The notes under the pieces were generated by a model. The model was not told where the DNA came from. It was given only the letters and a program-made list of their open reading frames with translations, and made no database searches. From Fremontodendron californicum (Eukaryota; Streptophyta; Magnoliopsida; Malvales; Malvaceae), in NCBI GenBank assembly GCA_030761205.1, contig JAULJL010000004.1, positions 20,433,172 through 20,497,171 of the forward strand: 64,000 nucleotides of DNA, read 5' to 3'. A program made the position numbers and the translations under genes. Shown piece after piece: positions 1-12,500 of this stretch. Numbering within the stretch: the first letter of the stretch is position 1; each line of letters begins with the position of its first letter.

Positions 1-450
1 TATGTACCCCAGGGTTCATACTTATACCCAATGGCCTCTCAAAATCTAGTAAATTTTCAACCTTTTGTCAGTCAAAGGAAATCAAAGAATATCTGAAAAA
101 GAGATCAGTTTGAGTCACTCCCCATGTCTTACTCTGAATTATTGCCCTAGTTGGTCGAAGAGAAACTCCTCACTAAAGTTCCAGTGGAGCCTATCCAACC
201 CCCATATCCAAGCTGGTATGACAAGAATGCATATTGTGATTATCATTCTGGGATTCGAGGACATTCCACAAAAAATTGCTTATGTTTGAAGCAGAAGGTT
301 CAAGCGCTCATCAATAAAGGACAGTTAGGTGTGGGGAAGAAACAAAGGAGAGACAGCGTGGAGAATCTACAGAATGGGAATGATGAGACCATTATGGATG
401 TCATAATAGGAGAAGAAGATGGAAAGGTCGAAAAGAGTACCGAGCAATAG
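1..450 (+). pseudogene. Tat/Ogre-type gag C-terminus, decayed (element A)
   Basis: This is the tail of a retrotransposon nucleocapsid (Gag) protein that packages element RNA. In the frame starting at base 1 the text runs to a stop at 448-450 but has two earlier in-frame stops, TGA at 94-96 and TAG at 148-150, so it is a pseudogene. A block around PPYPSWYDKNAYCDYHSG is followed by GHSTKNC and LKQKVQALINKGQL. This C-x2-H-x5-H-x4-C arrangement with the downstream LKxKVQxLI segment is typical of plant Tat/Ogre Gag proteins. The start lies left of the window. No protease or reverse transcriptase follows; the downstream sequence is the long untranslated 3' part of the element, so A was either gag-only or lost pol. 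The lineage call rests on family knowledge; the stops are seen directly. Confidence 0.75.
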
Positions 451-1282
451 CCAGTTTGAATTAGGGAGAACTTGTCAAGGGGAAGTTTTTATGCATTTAG
501 TTTCAGACCTTATGATGAAAACACTTGTCTCATGTCGACATTTATAAGAATTAAATGAATTTTGATTTTTAAATGCTTTGTGTTTGTTGTGTTTTAACAA
601 TAATTGGAAAAAAGAGCATTAAGGAAGTTTTAGTAATGGATAGTCTCAAGAAGATTGATGATCATTGTTACAAATGACCCAATACCTTCTCCCCTCTCTT
701 TTAGGTTTTCCTAAGCCTAAATCTCTTAAACCAAGAACACTTGAAAGACCTAATGCTTCAAGGAATATGAATGATTGAACTTCATAAAACCATTGTCATC
801 ATAGAATAAGCAAAGATGTAGATCCCAAAGGAACGAACTTTTCAAAAAAAAATTTGAACTCCTTGAAATTCAAACAAATGAGACTTTCTTTCAAGAATTT
901 AGATCATGGCAATTTGGTCTGTGTCAAGATTGTGCCAAAACCATTCATGTCATGTTCAACAAACCACAAAACACTAATTGCCCATACATCACTTCATGAT
1001 TGACACCCTGGGGCACAATGATTAAACTAGATTATCCCTTGTCCCAAAGAAAACCTGTTTTTGGGTCATATTTTCCTTGTCTCTTCAAAGAATTCAGATT
1101 TGAATTTCAGTCTTTTCAGTACAGACCTAGACTTGCTATGTTCCTCGTTGATACAAATTTTCATGGTTAATCAATTTGGGCATCATATGTGGAAATGATG
1201 GATACATGGTGAATAAGGATGGACTAACGCATGAATCATTGGGCTATGCGATGAAAAATGAAAAAATAAAAAATTTTGTGAT
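451..1282 (+). mobile_element. Element A internal region, non-coding, left part
   Basis: No coding sequence is visible. The stretch aligns by eye, on the opposite strand, with the internal region of element B at about 37740-38400. Shared blocks include the text around TTGATGATCATTGTTA at 655-670 and the ATGATTAAAC block near 1018. It continues after the solo LTR at 6749; the last five bases, GTGAT, are the target site duplication of that solo LTR. Confidence 0.75.
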
Positions 1283-1981
1283 TGTAGACACCTAATTTTG
1301 TCCGGACCACTAACACAGGTATGTTTTCTTCCTACATTGAGGTTTCAGAATGTAAAATGATTTTTTTCATTCTGCAGGTGGTACTCCGAGACTTAGTTTA
1401 AGAGGGCGAGCATAAAAAGTCAAACTTGAAAAAAGTCAACCCCGAAAAAAAGTCAACCCTAAAAAAGTCAATCCCACAAAGTCAACTACTGAAAAAGTCA
1501 ACCCACTTTCATAATCAAGATTTGAAGTTCAATTGAAAAATGGCGAAAGAATTTTGATAATCCGAGGTCTACATTCAAAGATATGGAGTTCGGAAGTTGG
1601 GATTTGGAGATTCAGTAGAAAGGAAACACTAATTAGATAAATTTGGGGAAAAGTGCTTAAACGATCAAATTGGTCAAAATTGAAGGTTCCAAATGAAATA
1701 TAAGCACTAAATATGGGTAATAGAGAAGCCACTTGAAAGAAAATTAGAAAGAAAAGTCAATCCGGGAGAAAACCGAGAATTAAGGTTTTTGGTGGATTTC
1801 GATGAAATCGGGAAGAATCATAGAGATGGCCTAACTTGGTAAGACCAAAGCCCTCAATGGATGAGGAATGAATAAAAAGGGATAGCCCAAGGCTCAGTTT
1901 GAAGAAAATCTGAAAATCGGACCTGTTTTGAGCAAAACCGGGTTTCGGAGGCAAAAGGGCAAAATTGGAAAATTTGGGAAA

Positions 1982-2640
1982 GATAGCAAATGGACTCCAA
2001 AAATTCTGAAAATTTGCAAATCTCATTCTTAAATCATTTGGAAGAGATTGGCGAAAGAAAATCTTGATTCGGAGTTCGTTTGCAAAATGGTCAAATCCCG
2101 GGTCTCTTATGAAGTAATTCAAAAAGGAAAATCCCGAAAAAATAGAAAATGAACTCCAAATCTTCTAAAATTTTTCAACTCTCATTTTTAAATTATTTGG
2201 AAGATATTGGTGAAAGAAAATCTTGATTCGGGGTTCGTTTGCAAAATGGCCAAATCTCGGGCCTCCTTTGCAATAATTCAAGAAGATAAATCCCGAAAAA
2301 ATAGCAAATGGACTCCAAAAATTCTGAAATTTTGTAAATATCATTTTTAAATTACTTGGAAGAGATTGGCAAAATAAAATCTTGATTCTAAGTTCGTTTG
2401 CAAAATGGCCAAATCCCGGTCCTCCTATGTAGTAATTCAAGCTGATAAATCCCGAAAAAATACCAAATGAGCTCCAAAAATTATGAAAACTTTCAGATCA
2501 AACTTTTAAATTATTTGGAAGATATTGGTGAAGAAAAATCTTGATTTGGAGCTCGTTTAAGAAATGGTAAAATGTGGGGGCATAAAAGGGTATTTTTGGA
2601 AGAAAAAATCCAAATAAATAGCAAACGAACTCGGAAAATT
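1982..2640 (+). repeat. About 159-bp subrepeats in the solo LTR
   Basis: The phrase ATAGCAAATGGACTCC, in variant forms, recurs at about 1982, 2142, 2301, 2460 and 2617. Each copy is followed by a block containing GGAAGAGATTGG and GTTCGTTTGCAAAATGG. Four units diverge from one another by roughly 10 to 20 percent. The same array with the same spacing is present in the other A-family LTR, so it predates the split of the two copies. Confidence 0.85.
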
Positions 2641-5489
2641 TTGAAAACTTCCAAAATTTAATATTTTATTATTTTGAAATTATTAAAAAAATAAAATTCG
2701 AATTTTGGAGTCCGTTTGATATTTATTTGCATCCGGGGGGCAAAATGGTCATTTCACCCAAGCAACTGAAAAGAGCTTTTGGCCTTTCAAAAATCAGACT
2801 TGGGCTGGAAAAGAGAAGTGCTGGCCTGCCAAGGCCCAAAGAAAATAGGAAGCTTCTGATTTTTCAACCAAATGGCCAAGAATTAAGAGTTACTTAGAGA
2901 TTCTTTTTAATCAAGCCATTGTGATTAAGACACAGAGGCCAAAGGGGAATGTCAACATTGTTCTTGAATAGCTATAATTATGGACAGCTGCCATGCTAAT
3001 CTAAGGGTGGTAATTTCATGATTTTTCACCTTAAATTATTAGCCATTTGATGGAAAATTGGTTGGGAAAACATGACAACATTTTTGAAGGAGAGAGAGGG
3101 CCATTCGGCCAGCTTAAGGGGGGAGGCCAGAATTTTCATAGGGACACTTTCATTTTGCTGATTTCTCTTAGTTTTTCTTAGTTTTTCTCTCCTTTGTTGA
3201 AAGCAAAAAAGAAAAAGTTTAGAAAAGAAAGGAAAGTTTGAAGAGATAAAGCTTGAAATATAGCTTCTTGAGGTTGCTCTTGAGCACCAACTCTTGCACT
3301 TTCTTGATTTTCCATTCTTGTTTTTGCTATTTTGATTACTATATGGTGAGTTTCCTTTTTAAATAAATGTTTTTTTTATTGTTCTTCTTAAGTTCTTTCT
3401 TCATTTCTTTCTTAAATTTTTTTTTTACAATTTTTTTTTTTTACAATTTCTCACCATGGCCGAATGGCCTACATTTTTTATTAAGGTTGCTGTTTTGTTT
3501 CTTTTATCATGTTATTATTGTTATTTTCTTTAATCTTGATGTTTTAAGTGTTATTCTACTTCATACTTGAGTCATATTTTAATTTGGTTGCTTTGTTTGT
3601 TGCCATTTATGATTTAAATATCATGTTCTTGCATTTTTAATTTTCTGTTTTCATAATGTTTAAATTTGTTGATGTTTTATATTTAGTATATCAAGTGTTT
3701 GTGAAAATGCTTGTGTGGTGTTTGCATGTTTTGAGTGTTATATTTTAGTTGAGCATGTTAGTATATCAAGTGTTTGTGAAAATGCTTGTTTGGTTTTAGC
3801 ATTTCTACTTTGTGTTTGCATGTTTTGAGTGTTATATATTAGTTGAGCATGTTAGTATATCCAGTGTTTGTGAAAATGCCATGCTTGTTGGAGCTTGAGG
3901 CCATTTGGCTACTCCATGTGTTTTGCATTGTATGTTGCATTTTTGCCATGTTAGTTGGTAGGTTTTGCATTTGCATGACATTTGATTTAGTTTTGCATGT
4001 TAGTATACCAAGTGTTTGTGAAAACGCCATGCTTGTTAGGAACCATAGGCCATTCGGCCACTCCTTGAATTCTAGCATTGAATGTGCATTCTTGCCATGT
4101 TAGTTGATAGGTTAGCATTTGCATGATATTTGGTTGAGTTTTTGGTTTAAGCATGCTTTGTGTTTGTGAAAATGCCATGCATATTTTAGTTATTAGGTTT
4201 GGTTTATTTGCCATGCATGTTCATGCATTTTAGACCTAGGTTGCATTTAATGCCATGCAAGTTCATTTAGGTCTATGTCACTATATTGATGCCATGCATT
4301 TTTTCATGACATTTAGGTTTAAACTCGTGCATTTCATGCATCATATTTGCTGTAATTTATCATGCATTTCATGTTCATGCCACTTGACTAATGACTTAGG
4401 CCAATTAATGGTTCAAAGTCATGCTCTCTTGAGCACACTTGTGGAAAATTAAGTTTTGTCAAATTAATTATTCTACCTTTGTGATTTTTTTTTATTTAGC
4501 CAATTTTTATCTAACTTTCAAAAAGTCCTAACTACTGTTTGTGAGTCATTTATGAGTCTTAAATATTTTTACTTTGAGTTTTAAATGATTTTATCAAAGG
4601 CAAAAAAATGTATTTTGGCAAAGCAGTTTTTTTTCACCCAGTACTCATATTTTCCCAATTTTTCTGGGCATCCATCTTTGATAAAAAAATTAAGATGATT
4701 TTTTCCGGTGTGTTTTTACATGTTCTGAGTCTCCAGTATTTTTTTCAGAATTTTTTGAATTTTTAAAAATAGGGTAAAAAATCGTGGCTTAAAACTGGAC
4801 AGTGGAGTCATAATTGAATTTAAAGAAAAATCGTTTTTCTGTTTTGGTTAAGTTACTTAGAAGGGGCTGATTAGAAAGGTTAGCTACTAACTTAGGGTAG
4901 TTTCTAAGCCTTTTTAAACTCTAAAAATAATTTTTTAAGTCTCGGGTTAAGGGTGGTCAAGTCCGGGATTTTAAACTTAGGAAATTAGAGCCATTTTAAA
5001 AATAAAAAAAAAAATAGCCCAGTTTTTATTTTTAATTCAAGCTTTCAAAATTGTTTTCAAACAATCACAAAGTATTTTGGTTTTAGAATATTTAATTTGA
5101 CATATTTTCCTAAGGTAGTCGGATATCTTTTTAGATATACGGATTTCCTTAATTAAAGGAAAAAATACATTTTCATGCATTGTATTTTTCATATTCATGC
5201 ATTTTATATAATTTGTGACTTTTGCTATGATAATTTCTATGATATTGTTATGATTTTGAGTTATGTTATATTGTTTATTATATGACATGGAATATTTCAT
5301 GATATCCTATGCTTTTTATTTAATTATTTTTTTTGCTGTTATATTATTTAGCATATACTATGTTCATGCATTATTATTTTCATTTTTATTTCCATGCATA
5401 TTATATGATAGTATCATTTTATATTCCATGTAATTTAGATTATATGCCATATCATCCATATTTGCCATGTCATTTAAATTATGTCATTT

Positions 5490-5710
5490 CATATAGAATG
5501 TATTATGTTACCTAGGTTATTTTATTTCATATAGAATATATTATGTCACCTAGATCATTTCATTCCATTTAGAATATATCATATGACTTAGGATATTACA
5601 TTTCATATAGAATATATTATGTTACCTAGGACATTTCATTTCATTTAGAATATGTCATATAATTTAGGACATTTCATTTTATCTAGAATATGCTAAGGCA
5701 TTTAAATTAT
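5490..5710 (+). repeat. Degenerate AT-rich tandem repeats in LTR
   Basis: Variants of TTTCATATAGAATATATTAT followed by GTTACCTAGG recur about every 50 to 60 bases. A matching set lies at about 13650-13880 in the other A-family LTR. Confidence 0.6.
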
Positions 5711-6130
5711 ATTATATCATTTAGGATGCATTATATTATTTAGATTTTGCTATGTCATTTTATTTATGTCATGCATATACATATTCATATCTTTTAAAAT
5801 GTTTTCAAAAGGATAATGAATTTTTTCAATAAAAAATAAAGATATTCCCGAGTTAAAATAATTTATGAGTTCTCTACCGGGTTTGCTGGAGGGAATATCA
5901 TCAATTATCATTAATAAAGGAATATCTTTCTTTCAAAAAACGAGAATGATTCGAAAAGTTTTCCAAATTAATAAAAATTTCTATATTTTGCCACGTTTGT
6001 TGGGGAATATAGGAAAATTTTGAATTTATAAATTCTGGATCATTTTCAATTAAAAATGGAATTGTTTTTCTTTAAATTGGGAATAAACTTGAAATACTAA
6101 ATTTAAAACCAATTTTACACCGAGATTTGA

Positions 6131-6630
6131 GATAACACACGATTAATAAGGTACCGTTTTATACGGGCGTTGTGGGGGTGCTAATCCTTCCCCGCACGTA
6201 ACCGAGTTCCGAACCCGTTTCTTTGATTTCTCTGGTTTAAACGCAGACTTGAAATTGGTTTTAAAAATATTTTAATTAATTTTTAAAATATTTTATAAAA
6301 CCGGTTTTAATAGGTGGCCGATCACACCTAGCTAAAAAATATTGGTGGCAACTCCATGTCTTTTTCAAGGTCATTTTCAAGATAACACATGATTAATAAG
6401 ATACCGTTTTATACGGGTGTTGTGGGGGTGCTAATCCTTCCCCGCAAATAACCGAGTCCCGAACCTGTTTCTTTGATTTCTCTGGTTTAAACGCAGACTT
6501 GAAATTGGTTTTAAAAATATTTTAATTAATTTTTAAAATATTTTATAAAACCGGTTTTAATAGGTGGCCGATCACACCTAGCTAAAAAAGATTGGTGGCA
6601 ACTCCATGTCTTTTTCAAGGTCATTTTCAA
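6131..6630 (+). repeat. 250-bp tandem duplication at the LTR 3' end
   Basis: The block starting GATAACACACGATTAATAAG at 6131 is repeated at 6381 with few differences. Each unit contains GTGGGGGTGCTAATCC and a run near GGTGGCAACTCCATG. The sister LTR has only one copy (from about 14328), so the duplication is private to this solo LTR and explains most of the 305-bp length difference between the two. Confidence 0.9.
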
Positions 6631-8564
6631 AACCTTCATTTTTCTAGAGGAATTAAGTCGACTTTTCCTTGATTTTTTTTAATGTCACGCTTAATGAATA
6701 ATAAAGTCTTGCGATGAGACTCGTTATTTTTTAGGTTGCGACAGTGATATCAAGCATATGAGAATTCGGATGATTCCAAAGTGCAAAATGAAATTCTGAA
6801 TATCTATTTCCCCTAGGGATTGCTTTGCAATGTTAATATTTGTGCTTGACATGAGAAATGGCCATCTTTCATATCCCTTTCGCATAAAAAGAAATTATCC
6901 ATAGTCACCCCTTTTGAGCCGAAAGAATTATATTTTCTTTAAATCCTGATCAAGGATCACCCTCTACACTGGGGGGCAAATGCGAGGAAAGATCTTCTCA
7001 AAGATAACAGAAAAATGAGTCCTAGCTCAAAAGGCATATACAAAGCAAATGAAGCCCTGAATAAATACGGGCTCACTCCGTCAAAGAAAAAAAAAAGAAA
7101 ACGAAAAAGGAAAAGATGGCGAAATAAAACAAAAGAAAAACACACAAAAAAAAGTGTGTGAAAAAGCGATGGCAAATGAAAGCCAAAAGCAAGGAAGAAA
7201 AAGAGCAAAGTCAAAAGGAATTAAAAGTCTAAAAGGGATAAATGTTTCAAAAAGAATCCTCCTCAAGAAATGATCCTTTGATCTGATTACCCTCAAACAC
7301 ATATTTTGGCCCTATTTATCCTTTCTTTTTGAACCCTAAGCCATGGCTTACGTTACGTGCTTTTAAAGTCCATTTTGATCAAGCAAGAATATTTAACTTG
7401 AAAGGTTTTCCTCATATTTTATCCCATCTCATCAAATTATCATTTCACTAAGAAAGATTTTAGAATTCTCATCAAATGCATGGTAGAACAACAAAAAAGA
7501 AAGAAAAAATGGAAAGAATGAGACTCTAGGGCGAAAACCCAAAAATGGGCGGTCTAGAGTGAAATGGAAGAAGTGTTCATCAAGGAACATCTAGGAATTC
7601 CTGATTGTCAACTCTCATTTGGATGATGGATTTCAAAAACTGAAACTTTTTTCTCCTAAATTAAACTTTCCAGTTCAAACATCCCAGTCAATCTTGACGC
7701 TTGTCAAAATACCTTCATACGAAAACTAAAAGAAAGTTGAATTTGTTTGATTCTCATTGAATTCATGATTTATAAAGGACATACATTTTTTGTTGTGAAG
7801 CTTTCCAGAAAAAAACCAAAATCATGTTGTATCAAGCCTTGTCAATTCAATTTGAAAAACCCAAATTGACACTTAGGAAAATTTCTAACCATGATCATCA
7901 GTCTTCAAAAGAATTGTACATTACATACTGTGGGGTTAAAATTTTTGACTCAGAAGTTTTCATTACAAAATCAAAATTGTTTTTCAAAAAAGGAAAATAA
8001 AAAATATTTTTGATATACCCATTTTTTATGTTAACATGAGATATGGTTTTTTTCTAACTCACAGGTGTGGAACTATTAGGGTTAACCTTGATTTCCAAAT
8101 ATGAGAAGAAGAAATAAAACTCAGCAAGCAGACTCCTGCCAGTAAGAGTTTGAAAACTGTTGGGGCAAAGAGAATAGCCAAAGATTGAAAAAGAATTGAA
8201 GATATACCCTGATTTGAAGAGGAAAAATGAATTGGAAAGGCTGAGTCCAAATCTAGAAAAAGTGATCAGGGGCATTTGCATCACTCATGAGCATTCATCT
8301 ATTTATTAAACTTCGCATCTGCACCATGTCAGCAAGCATTTGCATAATTCATGAGTATTCGTATTTGCATTATTCCATGAGCATTTGCATTCGCATCATC
8401 TCAAGCAAGTGCATCATTTCTAGGATCATTGTATCTTCATTGTAGCTGCAATTACACCATTCATGAACCACTCACATGAATATGATTCGTATGGACACTT
8501 GTATCTGCATTTAGAAGCATTTGCATCAATCCAAGACATTTGCATTTACACCATGAAGCATTTG

Positions 8565-9240
8565 CATGCCTTCAATTTCCTTGGTTTCATTCAGATCTCT
8601 TTCAATTTCATGGTTTCATCCATCCCTTCAATTTCCTTGGTTTCATCCAGATCTCTTTCAATTTCATGGTTTCATCCATGCCTTCAATTTCCCTAGTTTT
8701 CATGGTTTCATCCATACCTTCAATTTCCTTGGTTTCATCTAGATCTCTTTCAATTTCATGGTTTCATCCATGCCTTCGATTTCCTTGGTTTCATCCAGAT
8801 CTCTTTCAATTTCATGGTTTCATCCATGCCTTCCATTTCCTTGGTTTCATCCAGATCTCTTTCAATTTCATGGTTTAATCCATGCCTTCAATTTCCTTGG
8901 TTTCATCCAGATCTCTTTCAATTTCATGGTTTAATCCATGCCTTCAATTTCCTTGGTTTCATCCAGATCTCTTTCAATTTCATGGTTTCATCGATGCCTC
9001 CAATTTCTTTGGTTTCATCCAGATCTCTTTCAATTTCATGGTTTCATCCATGCCTTCAATTTCCTTGGTTTCATCCAGATCCTTTTCAATTTCATGGTTT
9101 CATCCATGCCTTCAACTTCTTTGGTTTCATCCAGATCTTTTTCAATTTCATGGTTTCACCAATGCTTTCAATTTCCTTGGTTTCATCCAGATCTTTTTCA
9201 ATTTTATGGTTTCACCCCATGCCTTCAATTCCCTAGTTTC
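8565..9240 (+). repeat. 56-bp minisatellite, about 12 copies
   Basis: The unit can be read as TTCAATTTCCTTGGTTTCAT, then CCAGATCTCTTTCAATTTCA, then TGGTTTCATCCATGCC (56 bp). One shortened unit lies near 8690-8720. Because 56 is not a multiple of three, each frame reads through several units, producing overlapping repetitive frames that are not genes. It sits about 280 bp upstream of the PPT, in the 3' untranslated part of element A. Confidence 0.95.
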
Positions 9241-9520
9241 ATCCAGGTCCTTATCAATTCTCTTGCAAATCAAACCCGTTTCCTTAAGATAGGTCGAGCC
9301 TTGATTAGTTAGGAAATTCAATTTAAGGACAAAATCTTCAATTTACTGCTTTCTCAAAAAAAATGAAAAAATGAAAAAATGAAAATTGAAAGAACAAAAA
9401 AAAAATGAAGAACAAAAGAAAAAAGAAACCCCATTCCCTTTCCTTCACATGTGATTTCACTGACCGTACAAAATTAGTGTTTGTTTATCATTACCTGATT
9501 CCTAATTTTCAGCAATAGCC

Positions 9521-9533
9521 AAAGAGGGGTAGC
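9521..9533 (+). other. Polypurine tract of element A
   Basis: AAAGAGGGGTAGC lies directly before the LTR start TATAGACACC. Element B has nearly the same tract (AAAGAGGGGCAGC on its sense strand) next to its own LTR. This is the expected primer for plus-strand DNA synthesis. Confidence 0.85.
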
Positions 9534-12500
9534 TATAGACACCTAATTTTGTCCGGACCACTAAAACAGGTATGTTTTCTTCCTAAATTGATGTTTCAGA
9601 ATGTAAAAAGATTTTTTTCATCCTACAGATGGTACTCTGAGACTTAGTTTAAGAGGGCGAGCATAAAAAGTCAAACTCAAAAAAAAGTCAACCCTGGAAA
9701 AAGTCAACTACTAAAAAAGTCAACCTACTTTCAAAATCAAGATTTGAAGTTTAATTGAAAAATGGAAAAATAATTTTGATAATCTGAGGTCTACATCGAA
9801 AGATATGGAGTTCGGAAGTTGGGATTTGGAGATTCAATAGAAAGAAAATCCTAATCCGGGAAATTTGGGGAAAAGTGCTTAAACGATCGAATTGGTAGAA
9901 ATTGAAGGTTCCAAATGAAAGATAAGCACTGACTATGGGTAATGGTGAAGCCATTTGAAAGGAAAAATGAAAGAAAAGTCAATCCGAGAGAAAACCGAGA
10001 ATTAGGGTTTTTGGTGGATTTCGGTGAAATCGGGAAGAATTACAGAAATAGCCCGACTTGGTAAAATAAAGCCCCCAATGGATGAGGAATCATTAAAAGG
10101 GATAGCCCAAGGCTCAATTTGAAGAAAATCTGAAAAACGGACTTGTTTTGAGCAAAACCGGGTTTCTGAGGCAAAAGGGCAAAATTGGAAAATTTGGGGA
10201 AAATAGCAAATTGACTCCAAAAATTATGAAAATTTGTAAATCTCATTCTTAAATCATTTGGAAGAGATTGGAGAAATAAAATCTTGATTCGGAGTTCGTT
10301 TGCAAAATGGCCAAATCCCGGGTCTTTGATGTAGATATTCAAGAAGAAAAATCCCGAAAAATAGCAAATGAACTCCAAATCTTCTTAAAATTTGAAAATA
10401 TCATTTTTAAATTATTTGGAATATATTGGCGAAAGAAAATATTGATTTGGAGTTCATTTGCAAAATGGCTAAATCCCGGGTCTCCTATGCAATAATTCAA
10501 GAAGATAAATCCTGAAAAAATAGCAAATGGACTCCAAAAATTCTAAACTTTTTCAAATCTCATTTTTCAATTATTTGGAAGAGATTGGCAAAAGAAAATC
10601 TTGATTCGAAGTTCGTTTGCAAAATGGCCAAATCTCGGGTCTCCTATGTAAAAATTCAAGAAGATAAATCCCGAAAAATACCAAATGAATTCCAAAAATT
10701 ATGAAAACTTTCAGATCACACTTTTAAATTATTTGGAAGATATTGGTGAAGAAAAATCTTGATTTGGAGCTCGTTTAAAAAATGGTAAAATATGGGGGCA
10801 TAAAAGGAAATTTTTGGAAGAAAAAATCCAAATAAATAGCAAACGGACTCGAAAATTTTGAAAACTTCCAGAATTCATTGTTTTATTATTTTGAAAGTAT
10901 TAAAAAAATAAAATTTGAATTTGGAGTCCGTTTTCCATTTATTTGCATTCGGGGGGCAAAATGGTCATTTTACCAAAGCAACCGAAAAGGGCTTCTTTTG
11001 GCCTTTCAAAAAATCAGACTTGGGCTGGAAAAGAGAGTGCTGGCCTGCCAAGTCCCAAAGGAAGGACGAAACTTCTGATTTTTCAATCAAATGGCCAAGA
11101 ATTAAGAGTTAGTTAGAGATTTTTTTGGATCAAGCCATTGTGATTAAGCCACATAGGCCAATGCATGAAGAGGGAGAGTGTCATCATTATTCTTGAACAG
11201 CTGTAATTATGGACAGCTGATACACTAATCTAATGGTGATAATTTCATAATTTTTCACCTTGACTCACTAGCCCTTAGATGGAAGTTGGAGGGAATCAAA
11301 ATGACAACATCCTAGGTGAAGAGGGAGGGGGAATTCGGCCATCACATAGAAGAGGGGGATTTTGATTTTTCTTCACTTAATTTTTTCAGATTTCTTCCTG
11401 TTTTGCTTAGTTTTTCTCTCCTTGGTTGAAAGCAAAAAGAAAAAGTTTAGAAAAGAAAGGAAAGTTTGAAGAGATAAAGCTTGAAATATAGCTTCTTGAG
11501 GTTGCATTTAGCACCAACTATTGCACTTTCTTGATTTTCCATTCCTGTTTTTGCTATTTTGATTATTATTTGGTGAGTTTTCTTTTTAAATAAGTGTTTT
11601 TTTTATATTCCTTTTAATTTCTTTCTTCATCTTTTTCTTAAACAAGTTTTTTTTACATTTTTTTCCTTTATTTCCTCACCATGGCCGAATGGCCTATATT
11701 TTTTTTAGGGTTGCTGTTTTGTTTGATTTCTCATGTTATTCATGTTGTTTTCTTTAGTCTTGATGCCTTAAATGTTCTCCTACTTCATATACTTGAAGCA
11801 TGTTTTAATTTGGTTGCTTGTTTGTTGTCATTTATGAGTTTATTATCATATTCTTGCATTTTCATTTTTCTGTTTTCATAATGTTTAAATTTGTTGATGT
11901 TTTGTATTTAGTATATCAAGTGTTTGTGAAAATCCTTGTTATTTTTAATATCTCTACTTTGTGTTTGCATGGTTTGAGTGTTATATTTTAGTTGAGCATG
12001 TTAGTATATCAAGTGTTTGTGAAAATGCTTGTTAGTTTTAGTATCTCTACTTTGTGTTTGCATGATTTGTGTGTTATATTTTAGTCGAGCATGTTAGCAT
12101 ATCAAGTGCTTGTGAAAATGCCATGCTTGTTGGAGCTTGAGGCCATTCGGCTACTCCATGTCTTTTACATTGTATGTGCATTTTTGCCATGTTAGTTGGT
12201 AGGTTTGCATTTGCATGACTTTTTTTTGAGTATTTAGTTTAAGTATACCAAGTGTTTGTGATAATGCCATGCTTGTTAGGAATCATAGGCCATTCGGCCA
12301 CTCCATGTATTCTAGCATTATGTGTGGATTTTTGCTATGTTAGTTCATAGGCTGGCATTTGCATGATATTTGGTTGAGTTTTTGGTTTAAGCATGCCTTG
12401 TGTTTGTGTTATTGCCATGCCTAGGTTGCATTAAATGCCATGCAAGTTCATTTAGGTCTAGGTCATTATATTGATGCCATGCATGTTTTCATGACATTTA

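Larger units (their letters stand above)
1283..6743 (+). mobile_element. Solo LTR, Tat/Ogre family, 5461 bp
   Basis: The LTR starts TGTAGACACC and ends TTGCGACA. It is flanked by the 5-bp direct repeat GTGAT (1278-1282 and 6744-6748), the mark of an integrase-mediated insertion. It matches the 3' LTR of element A at 9534-14689 along its length, but no internal region, PBS or PPT adjoins it. The element DNA on both sides becomes continuous when it is removed, as element B confirms. It is therefore a solo LTR left by recombination between the two LTRs of a full element. It is AT-rich, with pyrimidine tracts near 3360-3450, and holds a 159-bp subrepeat array and a 250-bp tandem duplication. No gene is present; short frames inside it are not conserved in the sister LTR. 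Confidence 0.9.
6744..9533 (+). mobile_element. Element A internal region, non-coding, right part
   Basis: This continues the internal region interrupted at 1282. No reverse transcriptase, integrase or other recognisable protein is present. Blocks such as GATCAAGGATCACCCTC near 6948 match element B on the other strand near 37350, and the region around 7330-8000 matches B near 36440-37020. This is the long 3' untranslated part typical of Tat/Ogre elements. It contains a 56-bp minisatellite and ends with the PPT. Frames at 6957-7302 and 8054-8284 on the minus strand are fortuitous. Confidence 0.8.

Noticed and set aside
8463..9312. Overlapping repetitive reading frames in all three frames
   Set aside because: They arise from the 56-bp minisatellite, whose length is not a multiple of three; no protein domain or start context supports them.
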